From Desulfobacterales bacterium (GTDB taxonomy: Bacteria > Desulfobacterota > Desulfobacteria > Desulfobacterales > Desulfosalsimonadaceae), in NCBI GenBank assembly GCA_034520365.1, contig JAXHNP010000008.1, positions 62,001-126,000 of the forward strand: a stretch of 64,000 nucleotides of DNA. The letters are read 5' to 3'. Shown one piece after another: positions 36,557 to 46,206 of this stretch. The first letter of the stretch is position 1. Every line of letters starts with the position of its first letter. The notes under the pieces are model-generated. The model worked only from the letters and a program-made list of their open reading frames with translations. It did no database searches and had not been told where the DNA came from. The translations under genes were made by a program, and so were the position numbers.

Positions 36557-36600
36557 GGTGTACGGTATAGGGTGTAGGGTTTAGGGTGTAAGGTGTGAGG
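36554..36600 (+). repeat. Short tandem GGGTGTA-type tract
   Basis: The spacer between ruvC and ruvA is made of imperfect 7-8-base units (TAGGGTGTA, CGGTATAGGG, TAGGGTTTAGGG, TGTAAGGTGTGAGG). It is probably a slippage-prone spacer with no other function that I can see. Confidence 0.6.
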
Positions 36601-36605
36601 ATGGC

Positions 36606-37241
36606 ATGATCGCATATCTTGAAGGTGAATTGTTAAAAAAAGAGATCGACCGTCTGATTCTGCTGGTCAACCAAATCGGCTACGAGGTCCTGGTGCCGGG
36701 GTTTGTGATGGAGACGTTGCATGCCAGGTCCCTGGGGGATACCCTGTCGCTTCACATTTACTATCATCAGACCGAGCATCAGCCCAAGCCGGTGTTGATC
36801 GGCTTTAACCTGGAGGCGGAACGCGAGTTTTTCCAGCTTTTTATTTCCGTTGAGGCCATCGGCCCCTTAAAGGCAGTAAAGGCATTGAATACCCCGGTTT
36901 CTGATATTGCCAAAGCCATTGAATCCAAAAATGCGGTTGTGCTAAAGCGTTTAAACGGGATCGGCGAGCGCATGGCGCATAAAATTATCGCCACGCTGCA
37001 GGGAAAAATGGGCAAGTTCGCACTGATCCGGGAGGATGCGGTGCATCCGGCGGAAGAAGCAGCGCCGGCCGCTGATGATCCCTCTGAGCAGGTGATTGCG
37101 GTGCTGACCGGGCAGCTGGGCCACAGAACCCATGAGGCCAAACTCATGGTTGATGCGGCCATGAAGCGGAACCCCTCGATCGCCACACCGGAGGAGCTGT
37201 TTGAGGAAGTGTATCGGGGCGAGGCGCTAAATGACGGATGA
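36606..37241 (+). CDS. ruvA: RuvA, Holliday-junction DNA-binding subunit
   Basis: The 211 residues have the OB-fold start ([28 protein letters not shown]), helix-hairpin-helix motifs ([33 protein letters not shown]) and the C-terminal RuvB-contacting domain ([16 protein letters not shown]). RuvA holds the junction open for RuvB. It overlaps ruvB by 11 bases. Confidence 0.96.
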   Translation: MIAYLEGELLKKEIDRLILLVNQIGYEVLVPGFVMETLHARSLGDTLSLHIYYHQTEHQPKPVLIGFNLEAEREFFQLFISVEAIGPLKAVKALNTPVSDIAKAIESKNAVVLKRLNGIGERMAHKIIATLQGKMGKFALIREDAVHPAEEAAPAADDPSEQVIAVLTGQLGHRTHEAKLMVDAAMKRNPSIATPEELFEEVYRGEALNDG

Positions 37242-38262
37242 TATTATCAAATATTCCGGAGAACCCCGGGGAATCGTAAACCCGGAGCCGCTTCCCATGG
37301 ATGCGGAGCCGGATATCATTTCGCTTCGGCCGGAGCATCTGAGCGACTATATCGGGCAGGGCGAGGTGCTCGAAACCCTGAAAATCGCCATCCAGGCGGC
37401 CAAGCATCGAAATGAGGCCTTAGAGCACGTGCTTTTTCACGGCCCGCCGGGGCTTGGCAAGACAACGCTGGCCCATATTATCGCCAATGAAATGGGTACC
37501 AACCTGATGGTCACCTCAGGCCCGGCCCTTGAGAAGGGCGGCGATTTGATCGGCCTGCTCACGCATCTGGAGACCGGGGATGTCCTGTTTGTCGATGAAA
37601 TCCACCGTACGCCCAAGTCGGTTGAAGAACTGCTGTATCCGGCCATGGAGGATTTTGCCATTGATGTGATCTTTGATAAAGGGGTTCATGCCCGGAGCCA
37701 CCGGTTTCGGCTGAAACAGTTCGTGCTGGTGGGGGCCACAACCCGGGTGGGGCTCCTTTCTGCGCCGCTTCGGGACCGGTTCGGCATTTTCCGGAGTCTT
37801 GATTTTTATTGCGATACGGATTTGGAGCGGATCGTCCGGCGATCCGCGGCGCTGCTCAACCTTTCCATCATGGATGACGGGGCCGCCGAGCTGGCGCGGC
37901 GCTCCCGGGGGACGCCCAGAATCGTGAACCGTCTGCTTAAACGGGTCCGGGATTATGCCCAGGTCAAGGCGGACGGCCGGATCACCATAGAGGCGGTCGA
38001 AGGGGCGCTGGGGCTTGAAGGGGTGGATGAGATGGGGCTTACGCCCCTGGATCGTCGGTATTTAAACACGATCATTCAGTATTACAAGGGCGGCCCGGTC
38101 GGAATTGATGCGGTGGCCGCCACCCTTCAGGAGGAGACCGACACGCTGGTGGATGTGGTGGAGCCGTTTCTTTTAAAGACCGGCCTGATTTTAAGAACCT
38201 CCACCGGCCGCAAAGCCTCGGAATCGGCCTACCAGCATCTGGGAATTACGGCATGCCAGTGA
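37231..38262 (+). CDS. ruvB: RuvB, branch-migration ATPase
   Basis: The 343 residues include [22 protein letters not shown], Walker [22 protein letters not shown], Walker [24 protein letters not shown], and the C-terminal winged helix ([22 protein letters not shown]). RuvB drives branch migration with RuvA. One small variation is RTPKSVEE in place of the common RL-x-x-VEE. It overlaps the next gene by 10 bases. Confidence 0.98.
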   Translation: MTDDIIKYSGEPRGIVNPEPLPMDAEPDIISLRPEHLSDYIGQGEVLETLKIAIQAAKHRNEALEHVLFHGPPGLGKTTLAHIIANEMGTNLMVTSGPALEKGGDLIGLLTHLETGDVLFVDEIHRTPKSVEELLYPAMEDFAIDVIFDKGVHARSHRFRLKQFVLVGATTRVGLLSAPLRDRFGIFRSLDFYCDTDLERIVRRSAALLNLSIMDDGAAELARRSRGTPRIVNRLLKRVRDYAQVKADGRITIEAVEGALGLEGVDEMGLTPLDRRYLNTIIQYYKGGPVGIDAVAATLQEETDTLVDVVEPFLLKTGLILRTSTGRKASESAYQHLGITACQ

Positions 38263-39065
38263 TCGCCCTTTTGACCGACTTCGGGTTGTCTGACCCCTAT
38301 GTCGGTATCATGAAAGGGGTCATCCTCTCCATTTGTCCGCAAGCCTCGATTGTGGATGTGTCGCATGATGTGGAGCCGCAGGATATCCGTGCGGCGGCTT
38401 ATCTGCTGGATGCGGCGTATCCGTATTTCCCGGAAAAAACCGTGCATATTGTGGTGGTGGACCCCGGGGTGGGCAGCGGCCGTGCCGTTATTGCCGTACA
38501 AGCCGGCGGCCATTATTTTCTGGCCCCGGATAATGGGGTGTTAACCAAGGTGCTGGAAGATAAAGATCTGCAAGCCGCGGTTCGGGTGGAAAATCGGCAG
38601 TATTTTCTCCATCCCGTAAGCCGCACGTTTCACGGCCGGGATATTTTTGCGCCGGTGGCCGCGCATATGGCGGAAGGCAAATCCATGGACGCGTTCGGCC
38701 CCCGGATTTCGGCTGAAGATATGGTCCAACTGGCGTTGCCCGCCGCCTGTTTATCAGAGCAAGGGGAAGTGGTGGGCGCGGTAATTACGGCGGACCGGTT
38801 CGGCAACCTGATAAGCAATATCCCCGAGAAGTTAGTCCGGCAACTGGCGCCAGGTAAAGATGAAACCCGCCTGCAAGTTCAAGTCGGTTCACATCAGATA
38901 AAGGGTCTTTCCGCATCGTATCAGTCGGTTTCCCCGGGTGAACTGCTGGCCATCATCGGCAGCCGGGGATATCTTGAAATTTCGGTCAACCAGGGAAATG
39001 CGCGGGATTTTTGTGGAGTTGAAAAGGATGCAGCGGTTGTTGTAAAAGTCCGGGAAGCCGGTTGA
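38253..39065 (+). CDS. SAM hydrolase / S-adenosyl-L-methionine hydroxide adenosyltransferase (DUF62 family)
   Basis: The 270 residues open with [21 protein letters not shown], then [20 protein letters not shown] and [31 protein letters not shown]. These are the signature segments of the fluorinase-like family. Most bacterial members hydrolyse SAM to adenosine and methionine rather than halogenate it, and [17 protein letters not shown] contains expected active-site residues. Its place at the end of the ruv operon is common, but any link to recombination is unproven. Confidence 0.9.
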   Translation: MPVIALLTDFGLSDPYVGIMKGVILSICPQASIVDVSHDVEPQDIRAAAYLLDAAYPYFPEKTVHIVVVDPGVGSGRAVIAVQAGGHYFLAPDNGVLTKVLEDKDLQAAVRVENRQYFLHPVSRTFHGRDIFAPVAAHMAEGKSMDAFGPRISAEDMVQLALPAACLSEQGEVVGAVITADRFGNLISNIPEKLVRQLAPGKDETRLQVQVGSHQIKGLSASYQSVSPGELLAIIGSRGYLEISVNQGNARDFCGVEKDAAVVVKVREAG

Positions 39066-39093
39066 ATACCGATGCAGGTGCTGCCAAGGAACT

Positions 39094-39176
39094 GATCGTA
39101 CTCAGTCCCGCGTGAGCGGGACGGTACTCGTACTCGGAAAATTAAAAATCGAGTACGAGTACGCGTACGAGTACGA
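39094..39176. repeat. GTACTCG hairpin repeat (copy 1)
   Basis: GATCGTACTCAGTCCCGCGTGAGCGG begins a unit whose left arm (GGTACTCGTACTCG) pairs with a right arm (CGAGTACGAGTACG) across AAAATTAAAAAT. A close copy lies at 62628-62728. It looks like a dispersed palindromic repeat with no coding capacity. Confidence 0.75.
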
Positions 39177-39227
39177 ACAGAAAGTTACTTCCTGCAAAAA
39201 TACCTCGGCCGCGGCATAAACGGCTGT

Positions 39228-39854
39228 TTACGAATTGGCTGATGCGTCGGCACCCGCTTCGAACCGGGGGATCAGGTCAGCCGGATCGGCTGCCACGGTT
39301 TGAAAATTTTCGAACGTCACATCAGAAAAAGAAAGTCCGAGCTCGGCTTTGATCTGCTCGAACATTTCCAGGTAATTCAAAAGGATCCGGTTCTGCCAGT
39401 TTAATCCAAGACGCTCGGCAAGCGGGCGGATCTCCGGGCCGGGGCCCTCGATTTCCAGGAAATTCCCATAGGGCATGGTATCCAGGCACAGTACAACATC
39501 GCCCAGCTTATAGGATTCCCGTTTTTTTTCATAAACCTGCTCCGGATGAAACCCCAGGGAGACCAGAATGTTTTGCATGGCTTCAAAGTTATCCACGGTG
39601 ACCTCATATTCCCGGTGGATTTTATAGTCCTCGGACGGATCTGGCGGCTCAGACTTATATGTGAGCGTGACCCGGTCCGCCCGGCGAAGGCGCAGCAGGG
39701 CCTTTTTTCTCAGAAGCCCGCAATCCTCTGTTTCATAACGGAGATTGGTTTCAGCCGTGGCCCCCAGAAAGCCGGGGGTCAGGGCCTTGATTTGATTTCT
39801 GACGGTGTCCGTGTCAGTTATAAAAAATTTGACTTCGATTTCAAGTGAGGACAT
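39228..39854 (-). CDS. CYTH-domain (class IV adenylate cyclase-like) protein
   Basis: The ATG at 39854 follows AAGGAAG at six bases; upstream in-frame starts lack a site. The 208 residues carry the ExExK motif EIEVKFF at the start, then LRLRRADRVTLTYKSEP, REYEVTVDNFEAM, KKRESYKLGDVVLCLDTMPYGNFLEIEG. CYTH proteins bind triphosphates through a tunnel of charged residues. Members act as thiamine triphosphatases, inorganic triphosphatases or adenylate cyclases. Which activity applies here cannot be told. Confidence 0.85.
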   Translation of the reverse strand: MSSLEIEVKFFITDTDTVRNQIKALTPGFLGATAETNLRYETEDCGLLRKKALLRLRRADRVTLTYKSEPPDPSEDYKIHREYEVTVDNFEAMQNILVSLGFHPEQVYEKKRESYKLGDVVLCLDTMPYGNFLEIEGPGPEIRPLAERLGLNWQNRILLNYLEMFEQIKAELGLSFSDVTFENFQTVAADPADLIPRFEAGADASANS

Positions 39855-39946
39855 GCTGGCTTCCTTTGATAAGTTTTGATTTGACCCATTATTCATCATG
39901 AGCCAAAACCGGCGTGCATGTCAATTCTGATTCAAAGGCCGCATGA

Positions 39947-40044
39947 TAAATTTGTTCTGTTTTTGCGGCAGGCACGGTGGCCTGCCCTACGCAAGGGGAA
40001 AACCAGCCCGTCGTAGGGTCGGCCACCGCGCCGACCGTTCGGGC
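39947..40044. repeat. Shorter relative of the 147-bp dispersed element
   Basis: TAAATTTGTTCTG, then GGCAGGCACGGTGGCCTGCC and GTCGGCCACCGCGCCGACCGTTCGGGC. It keeps the left end and core of the long element but ends in CCGTTCGGGC, like 59725-59825. It lies in the 265-bp space between the CYTH gene and rplM. Confidence 0.7.
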
Positions 40045-40119
40045 TTCAGTTTTTTCTTGACATGAAAATGATTTTTCATTAATTGTTGCAAATTAATCTT
40101 TAGCAAGGAGTGGTGGACA

Positions 40120-40554
40120 TTGAAAAAATATACATATAGTGCGAAACAATCGGATAATCAAGGGAAATGGTTGGTTGTGGATGCTGAGAATGCGGTGCTC
40201 GGCCGTCTGGCCAGCGAAGTGGCCGCCCGCCTCAGGGGCAAGCATAATCCGCTTTTTACGCCGCATGTGGATTGCGGTGATTTTGTCATCGTGATAAACG
40301 CGGACAAGGTGAAACTGACCGGCCGGAAAATGCAGCAGAAGATGTATTACCGCCACAGCGGCTATATCGGCGGCTTAAAGGAAATAAACGCCGAAAAGCT
40401 GCTTCAGAAGAGGCCGGAGGATGTGATCCGGTATGCGGTTAAAGGCATGCTGCCGAAAAACCGGCTGGGCCGGAAGCTTTACAAAAAACTGAAAGTCTAT
40501 GCCGGCAGCGAGCATCCGCATCAGGCGCAGCAGCCGCAAGCTTTGGAACTATAA
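40120..40554 (+). CDS. rplM: Ribosomal protein L13
   Basis: The 144 residues start at a TTG (40120) with AAGGAG nine bases upstream. [27 protein letters not shown] and [39 protein letters not shown] are the L13 signatures. L13 is an early-assembling large-subunit protein. rpsI follows after 23 bases, the usual pairing. Confidence 0.98.
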   Translation: MKKYTYSAKQSDNQGKWLVVDAENAVLGRLASEVAARLRGKHNPLFTPHVDCGDFVIVINADKVKLTGRKMQQKMYYRHSGYIGGLKEINAEKLLQKRPEDVIRYAVKGMLPKNRLGRKLYKKLKVYAGSEHPHQAQQPQALEL

Positions 40555-40577
40555 ATATTTAAAACAGCGGGGCAGTA

Positions 40578-40973
40578 ATGGAAAAGGAAAACGTATTTTA
40601 CGCTACCGGCAAACGGAAAACCGCGGTGGCCCGTACTTGGTTGAAACCCGGAAACGGCGATATCGTGATCAACAACAAGCCGCTGGAGGAATATTTTCCT
40701 TTGGCAGCCGCCCAGCGGATTTCCCGGCAGGCGCTGGAACTGACCAATACCACGGACAATTATGATATCAAGGTCAATGTCAAGGGCGGCGGAACATTAG
40801 GCCAGGCCGAGGCGGTCCGGCACGGGATTACCCGGACGCTTTTTTTAATGAACCCGGAATTCCGTCAGGTCCTTAAAAAGGCTGGTTTCGTCAAACGCGA
40901 TCCCCGAAAGAAAGAACGGAAAAAATACGGCCAGCGGGGCGCCCGGGCCCGTTTTCAGTTTTCCAAACGGTAG
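40578..40973 (+). CDS. rpsI: Ribosomal protein S9
   Basis: The 131 residues include FYATGKRKTAVARTWLKPG, VKGGGTLGQAEAVRHGITR and the basic tail GQRGARARFQFSKR, which reaches the decoding site in the 30S subunit. It is the second gene of the rplM-rpsI operon and ends at a terminator. Confidence 0.99.
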   Translation: MEKENVFYATGKRKTAVARTWLKPGNGDIVINNKPLEEYFPLAAAQRISRQALELTNTTDNYDIKVNVKGGGTLGQAEAVRHGITRTLFLMNPEFRQVLKKAGFVKRDPRKKERKKYGQRGARARFQFSKR

Positions 40974-41002
40974 TCTCCCCTCCCATTTATATTTGTTCTA
41001 CC

Positions 41003-41040
41003 AAAGGGCGAAGGCCAGCCAAGGCTTTCGCCCTTTTTCT
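41003..41040 (+). terminator. Rho-independent terminator after rpsI
   Basis: AAAGGGCGAA pairs with TTCGCCCTTT, extended by GGCC/GGC, and is followed by TTTTTCT. Because it lies between convergent genes it may also act on the GGDEF gene. Confidence 0.85.
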
Positions 41041-41052
41041 ATTCATTGTGTG

Positions 41053-43131
41053 TTAATGTTTAAATGTGCTGCTTGGCGGTGCAGTCAGCGGCATTTGAAA
41101 TTCACCGATGACCTGCTCCGGGTGGGTGAATACCGACTGGTTCCGGCCCCGCCGCTTGGCCTCATAAAGCGCTCGGTCGGCATAGGTGACCAGTTCATCC
41201 GGTGTCTGCTCATTTTTCGGAATCAGTGTCGAGACCCCGAGGCTTAAGGTGATATGATCCGACACTGTGGATGCGGAATTGGGAATTTTTAGCTGCTCCA
41301 CAGACTGATTTATGGCCTCAGCCACCTGCATGGCCCCATATGAATTGGTGTTTGGTAAAATAACGGCAAATTCTTCGCCACCGTATCGGGCCACCAGGTC
41401 AATGGAGCGCTTCACCGGTTTGCTGAGGGCCCGGGCGATGGCGCGCAGGCATTTATCGCCTTTCTGATGGCCGTAATTATCGTTATAAAGCTTAAAGCAG
41501 TCCACATCACACATAATCAGGGAAAGCGGCAGCCCCTCGCGTTTTAACCGGTGCCATTCCCGGTCTAACTGCTCATCAAAGCGTCTGCGGTTTCCGATTT
41601 GGGTCAGTTCATCAATATCAGCAAGTATCCGAAGCTTTTCATGGGCCTCCTGCAGGGCGGTTTGGGCTCTTTTGCGGGCCGTGATGTCAAAGAAAGAGAC
41701 AATGCTGTTGTTTTTTTGGTGCGGCGGGGAATAAATTTTCATGATCACATGTTTTTTGTTTCGGCGCTGGTCAATAATGATGCATTCATATTCCGTAGGC
41801 AGCGGCAGACCTTGGTGCTTCTGCCGGGCCCGATGGCGTTTGATGCGATTGAAGCTTTTGCGCTCGATAAATTCGCTTAGGAACTTCTTTCCACTGATCG
41901 CTTTTTTGGGGCATCCCGTGAGTTGCGAGAACTCGGTGTTGGCCATGGAAATCCGCAGGTTTTTGCCCACCAGTATCGTGGCCGCCCCGGTATTTTCAAA
42001 AAGGTTGCGATACCGGTGTTCGCTTTGCTTGATCATCGCCGCTGCCTTTCGCAGCTGCTGATAAGAACGGCTCAAGGCAAGCTTGGCCTGCTTGCGGGCG
42101 GTGATATCGATGATGGTGGCAGTGATGCGCTCATGCCAGGGTATTATTGAAAATTTAATGATCACATGGTGAATGTTCTGATCCTGGTCCACGAGCTGGC
42201 ATTCATATTCGGCCGGCGCAAGCCCGCCCAATTGTCTTCTGCGGGCGTGGAAGCGCTTGATTCGGTCCAGGTCCTTTCGATAAATAAAATCGGTGAGCCG
42301 TTTTTGTTCATACGGTTCATTGCGATGGTATCGGGTCAGTTCTTCAAATTTTGAATTGACCAGTGACAGCCGCATCTGGCCGTCAATCAGGCACATGGCT
42401 GTGCTGCTGTTTTCAAAAATGCTGCGATACCTTGCTTCGCTTTCCTGAAGCGCTTTGCCGATTTGCCTGAACCGGTGATTGGCCAGTTCCAAATCATCGG
42501 TTTTGCTTTTGGCCTTTTTGTTTAATGTATCAATGTTTTTTAGTGTGCCATAGATGCATCTCAGTAAAATGGCAAGCATGGCTATGTTCATGATGGCTGC
42601 CGGTGCCAGACCCAGTATGTAACTCCGTGTCAAAAAGACCAGGGGCAGGGAAATCGCAAAGCCGGCCAGCATAAACCGGAAATGGTCCATTCCTTTTTGA
42701 AATCCCGATACAATCAGTACGATCGGGACAATGAGCAGCATCGGCGAGGGTTGAACCGGATCGCACAGCCAGCCGATGTGCGCTGCCCCGAGATCCATAA
42801 AAAGGATGGGGGCCTGGCTGTTTTTGCGCTGGATAAGAACAATTAACGGGCTTTTTCTGAAGCTCGTTAAGACGAAGCCGACAATCGTCAGGCCGATTAA
42901 AATGAATTTGGGCAGAAAAAGCGGCTCCAGGGGGAGAAACCCAAAATAAAGGGCGCAGATAAAATAGGTAGGCAGACGGCGCAGCAGTCGCTGATCTGAT
43001 GAGGACAAGTAATCCCTGATCTTCTGCCACCAAGTCGCAGGCGGCATTGCCGGCTGTTGGGTCAGATCGGCCAGGTCAACGATTGTTTGACCGGTTCCGG
43101 GCATATTTTCGGATGGCTGTAAAATTGTCAT
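41053..43131 (-). CDS. Membrane diguanylate cyclase with two PAS domains
   Basis: The ATG at 43131 gives 692 residues; a GTG at 43152 is possible but has no ribosome site. About five or six membrane helices lie at about 40-200. Two PAS domains follow at about 235-350 and 365-480 (RYRSIFENSSTAMCLIDGQ; RYRNLFENTGAATILVGKN). The GGDEF domain lies at about 505-675 with the active-site motif YGGEEFAVILPNT and DVDCFKLYNDNYGHQKGD. It should make cyclic di-GMP in response to a signal sensed by the PAS or membrane part. No RxxD inhibitory site is obvious just before GGEEF (the sequence is KRSIDLVARYGGEEF). Confidence 0.92.
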   Translation of the reverse strand: MTILQPSENMPGTGQTIVDLADLTQQPAMPPATWWQKIRDYLSSSDQRLLRRLPTYFICALYFGFLPLEPLFLPKFILIGLTIVGFVLTSFRKSPLIVLIQRKNSQAPILFMDLGAAHIGWLCDPVQPSPMLLIVPIVLIVSGFQKGMDHFRFMLAGFAISLPLVFLTRSYILGLAPAAIMNIAMLAILLRCIYGTLKNIDTLNKKAKSKTDDLELANHRFRQIGKALQESEARYRSIFENSSTAMCLIDGQMRLSLVNSKFEELTRYHRNEPYEQKRLTDFIYRKDLDRIKRFHARRRQLGGLAPAEYECQLVDQDQNIHHVIIKFSIIPWHERITATIIDITARKQAKLALSRSYQQLRKAAAMIKQSEHRYRNLFENTGAATILVGKNLRISMANTEFSQLTGCPKKAISGKKFLSEFIERKSFNRIKRHRARQKHQGLPLPTEYECIIIDQRRNKKHVIMKIYSPPHQKNNSIVSFFDITARKRAQTALQEAHEKLRILADIDELTQIGNRRRFDEQLDREWHRLKREGLPLSLIMCDVDCFKLYNDNYGHQKGDKCLRAIARALSKPVKRSIDLVARYGGEEFAVILPNTNSYGAMQVAEAINQSVEQLKIPNSASTVSDHITLSLGVSTLIPKNEQTPDELVTYADRALYEAKRRGRNQSVFTHPEQVIGEFQMPLTAPPSSTFKH

Positions 43132-43299
43132 GCTGTTATTCTCTGGATTCACAAATACTTATTTTTAGCCTTATTTATGGAAATAGTCAAATAAAAGCAA
43201 TCGATTAGGGTTTTTTGTGTTCGCCATACCATGAAGGGCCTTATCGATTGAATGTAGATGCGGCGGCGTTTTTTTAGGCCCGGCTGAACCCTCGCATAG

Positions 43300-43446
43300 C
43301 ACGGTAAATTTGTTCTGTCTTTTTTTAGGCAGGCACGGTGGCCTGCCCTACGGCGGCATGCGTCGTAGAGTCGGCCACCGTGCCGACTATCTGTCCGTTA
43401 ACGGGACCGTGGTTATGGGCTTTGCGGTTAGAACAAATTAGCCGTG
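43300..43446. repeat. Dispersed 147-bp element with terminal inverted repeats (copy 3, inverted)
   Basis: CACGGTAAATTTGTTCT at the left end and AGAACAAATTAGCCGTG at the right end form the terminal inverted repeats. Inside are GGCAGGCACGGTGGCCTGCC and GTCGGCCACCGTGCCGAC. It occupies the middle of the 405-bp gap before the ABC permease operon, where a binding-protein gene would normally be expected. Confidence 0.82.
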
Positions 43447-43536
43447 CCTCGCATAGGCCTTGCAAAGCAGGCATCAAACATGTCATAAAGACTTGTCAGC
43501 AGAGCCAAAAACCTATTTTTAAGGCTTTATAGGGAT

Positions 43537-44580
43537 ATGGAGCGTCTAGATTATTTTGTAAAGCGATTCCTGCTCATTGTGCCGACCTTTTTGGGCATCA
43601 CGATTTTGTGTTTTCTTCTGATCCAGTTCGTCCCCGGCGGACCGGTTGAGCAGGCCATCATGCAGATGAAGGGCATCGGCGCCGGGGAAACCGCGGTCGG
43701 CCAGGGCGCTGCCCAGTCCATCACCGAGCAGCAGCGCAAAGATATTGAGGCCTATTACGGCTTTGATCAGCCGATCTACAAGCGCTATTACAACTGGCTG
43801 GTCAAGCACCGGATCGGCATGCAGATGGCCTCCTATAGATATCCCAACAAAACCGCCTGGCAGCTGATCCGGGATCGGTTCCAGGTGTCGCTGGTTTTCG
43901 GTTTAACCGGTTTTATCTTATCCTATCTGGTCTGCATTCCGCTGGGCATTGCCAAGGCTTTACGTCACAATAAGATGTTTGATCTCGTATCAAGCATCAT
44001 CGTGTTCGTTGGCTATGCGATTCCGCCGTTTGCCTTTGGCATGGTGCTGAAAATGCTTTTATGCGGCACGACCGAGGGATTCTGGGACATCTTTCCCATA
44101 TCCGGATTTCACTCGGAAAATTATGTCAGTCTGTCACTTTTTGGAAAAATTCAGGATATTTTCATGCACATGGCCCTGCCGGTGCTTTGCTACATAATCG
44201 GCAATTTTGCGGTGTTAACGCTTCTTATGAAAAACTCCCTGATTGAGCAGATCAGCCGGGACTATGTGCGCACGGTAGTGGCCAAGGGCGGGAGTTACCG
44301 CCGGGCGGTCTGGGGCCATGCGGTGCGGAACTCCCTGATCCCCATTGCCACCGGGATTGGAGCAATCCTGATGGTCATGTTTGCCGGTTCGGTGATTATC
44401 GAGCAGGTATTTGAAATCCCCGGAATGGGGCGGCTTAGCCTGGAGGCGATTATCGGCAGGGATTACCCGGTGTTTATGGGCATTCTGGCACTTACCTCGA
44501 TTCTCGGGCTATTGGGCAACATCCTTTCAGATTTTCTTTATGTCATGATCGATCCGCGGATTAATTTTCAGGAGATTTAG
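43537..44580 (+). CDS. Peptide-type ABC importer permease (YejB/OppB-like)
   Basis: The 347 residues have six predicted membrane helices: FLLIVPTFLGITILCFLLIQFVPGGPVEQ is the typical OppB/DppB opening, then SLVFGLTGFILSYLVCIPLGIAKA. The EAA loop (YVRTVVAKGGSYRRAVWGHAVRNSLIPIATG) contacts the ATPases. The insert with QAIMQMKGIG-type sequence after the first helix is like YejB. It pairs with the next permease. Confidence 0.92.
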   Translation: MERLDYFVKRFLLIVPTFLGITILCFLLIQFVPGGPVEQAIMQMKGIGAGETAVGQGAAQSITEQQRKDIEAYYGFDQPIYKRYYNWLVKHRIGMQMASYRYPNKTAWQLIRDRFQVSLVFGLTGFILSYLVCIPLGIAKALRHNKMFDLVSSIIVFVGYAIPPFAFGMVLKMLLCGTTEGFWDIFPISGFHSENYVSLSLFGKIQDIFMHMALPVLCYIIGNFAVLTLLMKNSLIEQISRDYVRTVVAKGGSYRRAVWGHAVRNSLIPIATGIGAILMVMFAGSVIIEQVFEIPGMGRLSLEAIIGRDYPVFMGILALTSILGLLGNILSDFLYVMIDPRINFQEI

Positions 44581-44607
44581 GCCCCGCATGCAGAAGGCAC
44601 AATCCCT

Positions 44608-46200
44608 ATGATCGCCAAGCTGTTTCAAAATCCCATGGCAAAAAAGCGCTACCTGCGCTTTAAGTCCATGAAGCGTGCCTATGTGTCCCTGTGGATTCTT
44701 CTGCTGCTTTATGGTTTAAGCCTTTTCTCCGAGCTGATTTGCAATGGGGTGCCCCTGTATGTGCGGTTTAACGGACAGTCATTTTTTCCGGTGTTCCAGT
44801 TTTATTCCGAGGATGTGTTCACCGGCAGCGGCCGGCAAACCCGGCCGGATTACAAGAAAATTTGTCAGATGCGTACCTTTACCGAGGAACCGGACAATTT
44901 CATGATATTTCCGCCCATCCCCTTTGGTCCTTTAGAGGATATCGATCCTGCGAGTATATCCCTATCGGAGAATGTCAAGCTGGTCCTTAAACCGGAGCCC
45001 CGGGTCGGCAGCGTGGATTTATATAAGAATTATTCCATTTTGCGCGCCCGTAATTTTGATTTTTTCCTTGGCCCCGAAGACAAGTCCGGGGAAGATATCC
45101 GGCTCGACCGCTATTTTTCTTTTCCCAAAGATTTAAAGGCGGCGATAGAGAAGCGGTTTGAAAATAAATCCGCTGCTTATCAGAGTTATGAAATCCTGGC
45201 GCCTTCGGGCCCGGTCAAAGTGGTGCTGCCGACATATAGGCCGCGTCCGGAGCCGCCCGACACCATTCGCCTGATGTTTCAGGAAATTGTAACGGGAAGC
45301 CGGCAGACCCGGACGATTCGTTTTAATCCGTCGCTGGAGCGCCTCCCGCCGGAGCCGGATATCTGGCAGCAGATTTCAGAGGGCGATAAAGCCTTGCTGC
45401 GCAGCATGATAGAGAAGCGGCTGGAGGGGCCGGTGGATAACTATCAGCTATCCATTGATAAGTGCCAGTATAGCGCATCATTTGAGAAGGAGTCGGTGCA
45501 GTTTCCCTATCCCCCTGTGGAAGGCCATCCCATGGGCATTGACAGCGCCGGCCGGGATGTGCTGGCGCGGATTCTCTATGGGCTCCGGATATCGCTTACC
45601 TTTGGACTGATGCTGGTGGGCTCCACCATGATGCTGGGTATTTTTGCCGGCTCTGTGCAGGGCTATTACGGCGGCCGTTTGGATATCACCGCCCAGCGGC
45701 TGATTGAAATCTGGAGTGCCATCCCGTTTCTGTATGTCATGATTCTGATGGGCTCCATCTACGGCCGGAGTTTCATGCTGCTATTGATATGCTACGGGTT
45801 GTTTAACTGGGTGGGAATCTCCTATTATGTGCGCGCGGAGTTTTTAAATCTTCGCAAACGGCCCTTTGTTGAAGCGGCCAAATGCATGGGGGGCCCGTCT
45901 TATAAAATTATTTTCAAGCATATCATGCCCAATGCCCTGGTGCCGGTGATTACCTTTTTCCCGTTTTCTTTAGTCGGGGCCATCGGCGCGCTGGCCGCCC
46001 TGGATTACCTGGGCTTCGGCCTTCCGCCGCCAACGCCCAGCTGGGGTGAGCTTTTGTTTCAGGCCCAGCAGTACCGATGGGCGTGGTGGCTGATTCTGTA
46101 TCCATCCCTGGCCCTGTTCATTGTCATGCTGTTAGGGGTTTTTGTGGGCGAAGGCATCCGCAATGCCTATGACCCCAAACAATACACGCGGCTGGAATAA
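44608..46200 (+). CDS. Peptide-type ABC importer permease (YejE-like) with large periplasmic insert
   Basis: The 530 residues are longer than the 300-340 of OppC. A first helix (about 29-50) is followed by about 260 residues likely in the periplasm, then five helices, with VPVITFFPFSLVGAIGALAALDYLGFGLPPPTPSWGELL near the end. The EAA loop is FVEAAKCMGGPSYKIIFKHIMPNALVP. A long N-terminal insert is known in YejE-type permeases for microcin-C or oligopeptides. Substrate is uncertain. Confidence 0.9.
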   Translation: MIAKLFQNPMAKKRYLRFKSMKRAYVSLWILLLLYGLSLFSELICNGVPLYVRFNGQSFFPVFQFYSEDVFTGSGRQTRPDYKKICQMRTFTEEPDNFMIFPPIPFGPLEDIDPASISLSENVKLVLKPEPRVGSVDLYKNYSILRARNFDFFLGPEDKSGEDIRLDRYFSFPKDLKAAIEKRFENKSAAYQSYEILAPSGPVKVVLPTYRPRPEPPDTIRLMFQEIVTGSRQTRTIRFNPSLERLPPEPDIWQQISEGDKALLRSMIEKRLEGPVDNYQLSIDKCQYSASFEKESVQFPYPPVEGHPMGIDSAGRDVLARILYGLRISLTFGLMLVGSTMMLGIFAGSVQGYYGGRLDITAQRLIEIWSAIPFLYVMILMGSIYGRSFMLLLICYGLFNWVGISYYVRAEFLNLRKRPFVEAAKCMGGPSYKIIFKHIMPNALVPVITFFPFSLVGAIGALAALDYLGFGLPPPTPSWGELLFQAQQYRWAWWLILYPSLALFIVMLLGVFVGEGIRNAYDPKQYTRLE

Positions 46201-46206
46201 GAGGAG

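Noticed and set aside
36554-36600. Repeated GGGTGTA units considered as a CRISPR-like or telomere-like array
   Set aside because: Units are only 7-8 bp, imperfect and without spacers. This is a simple tandem tract.
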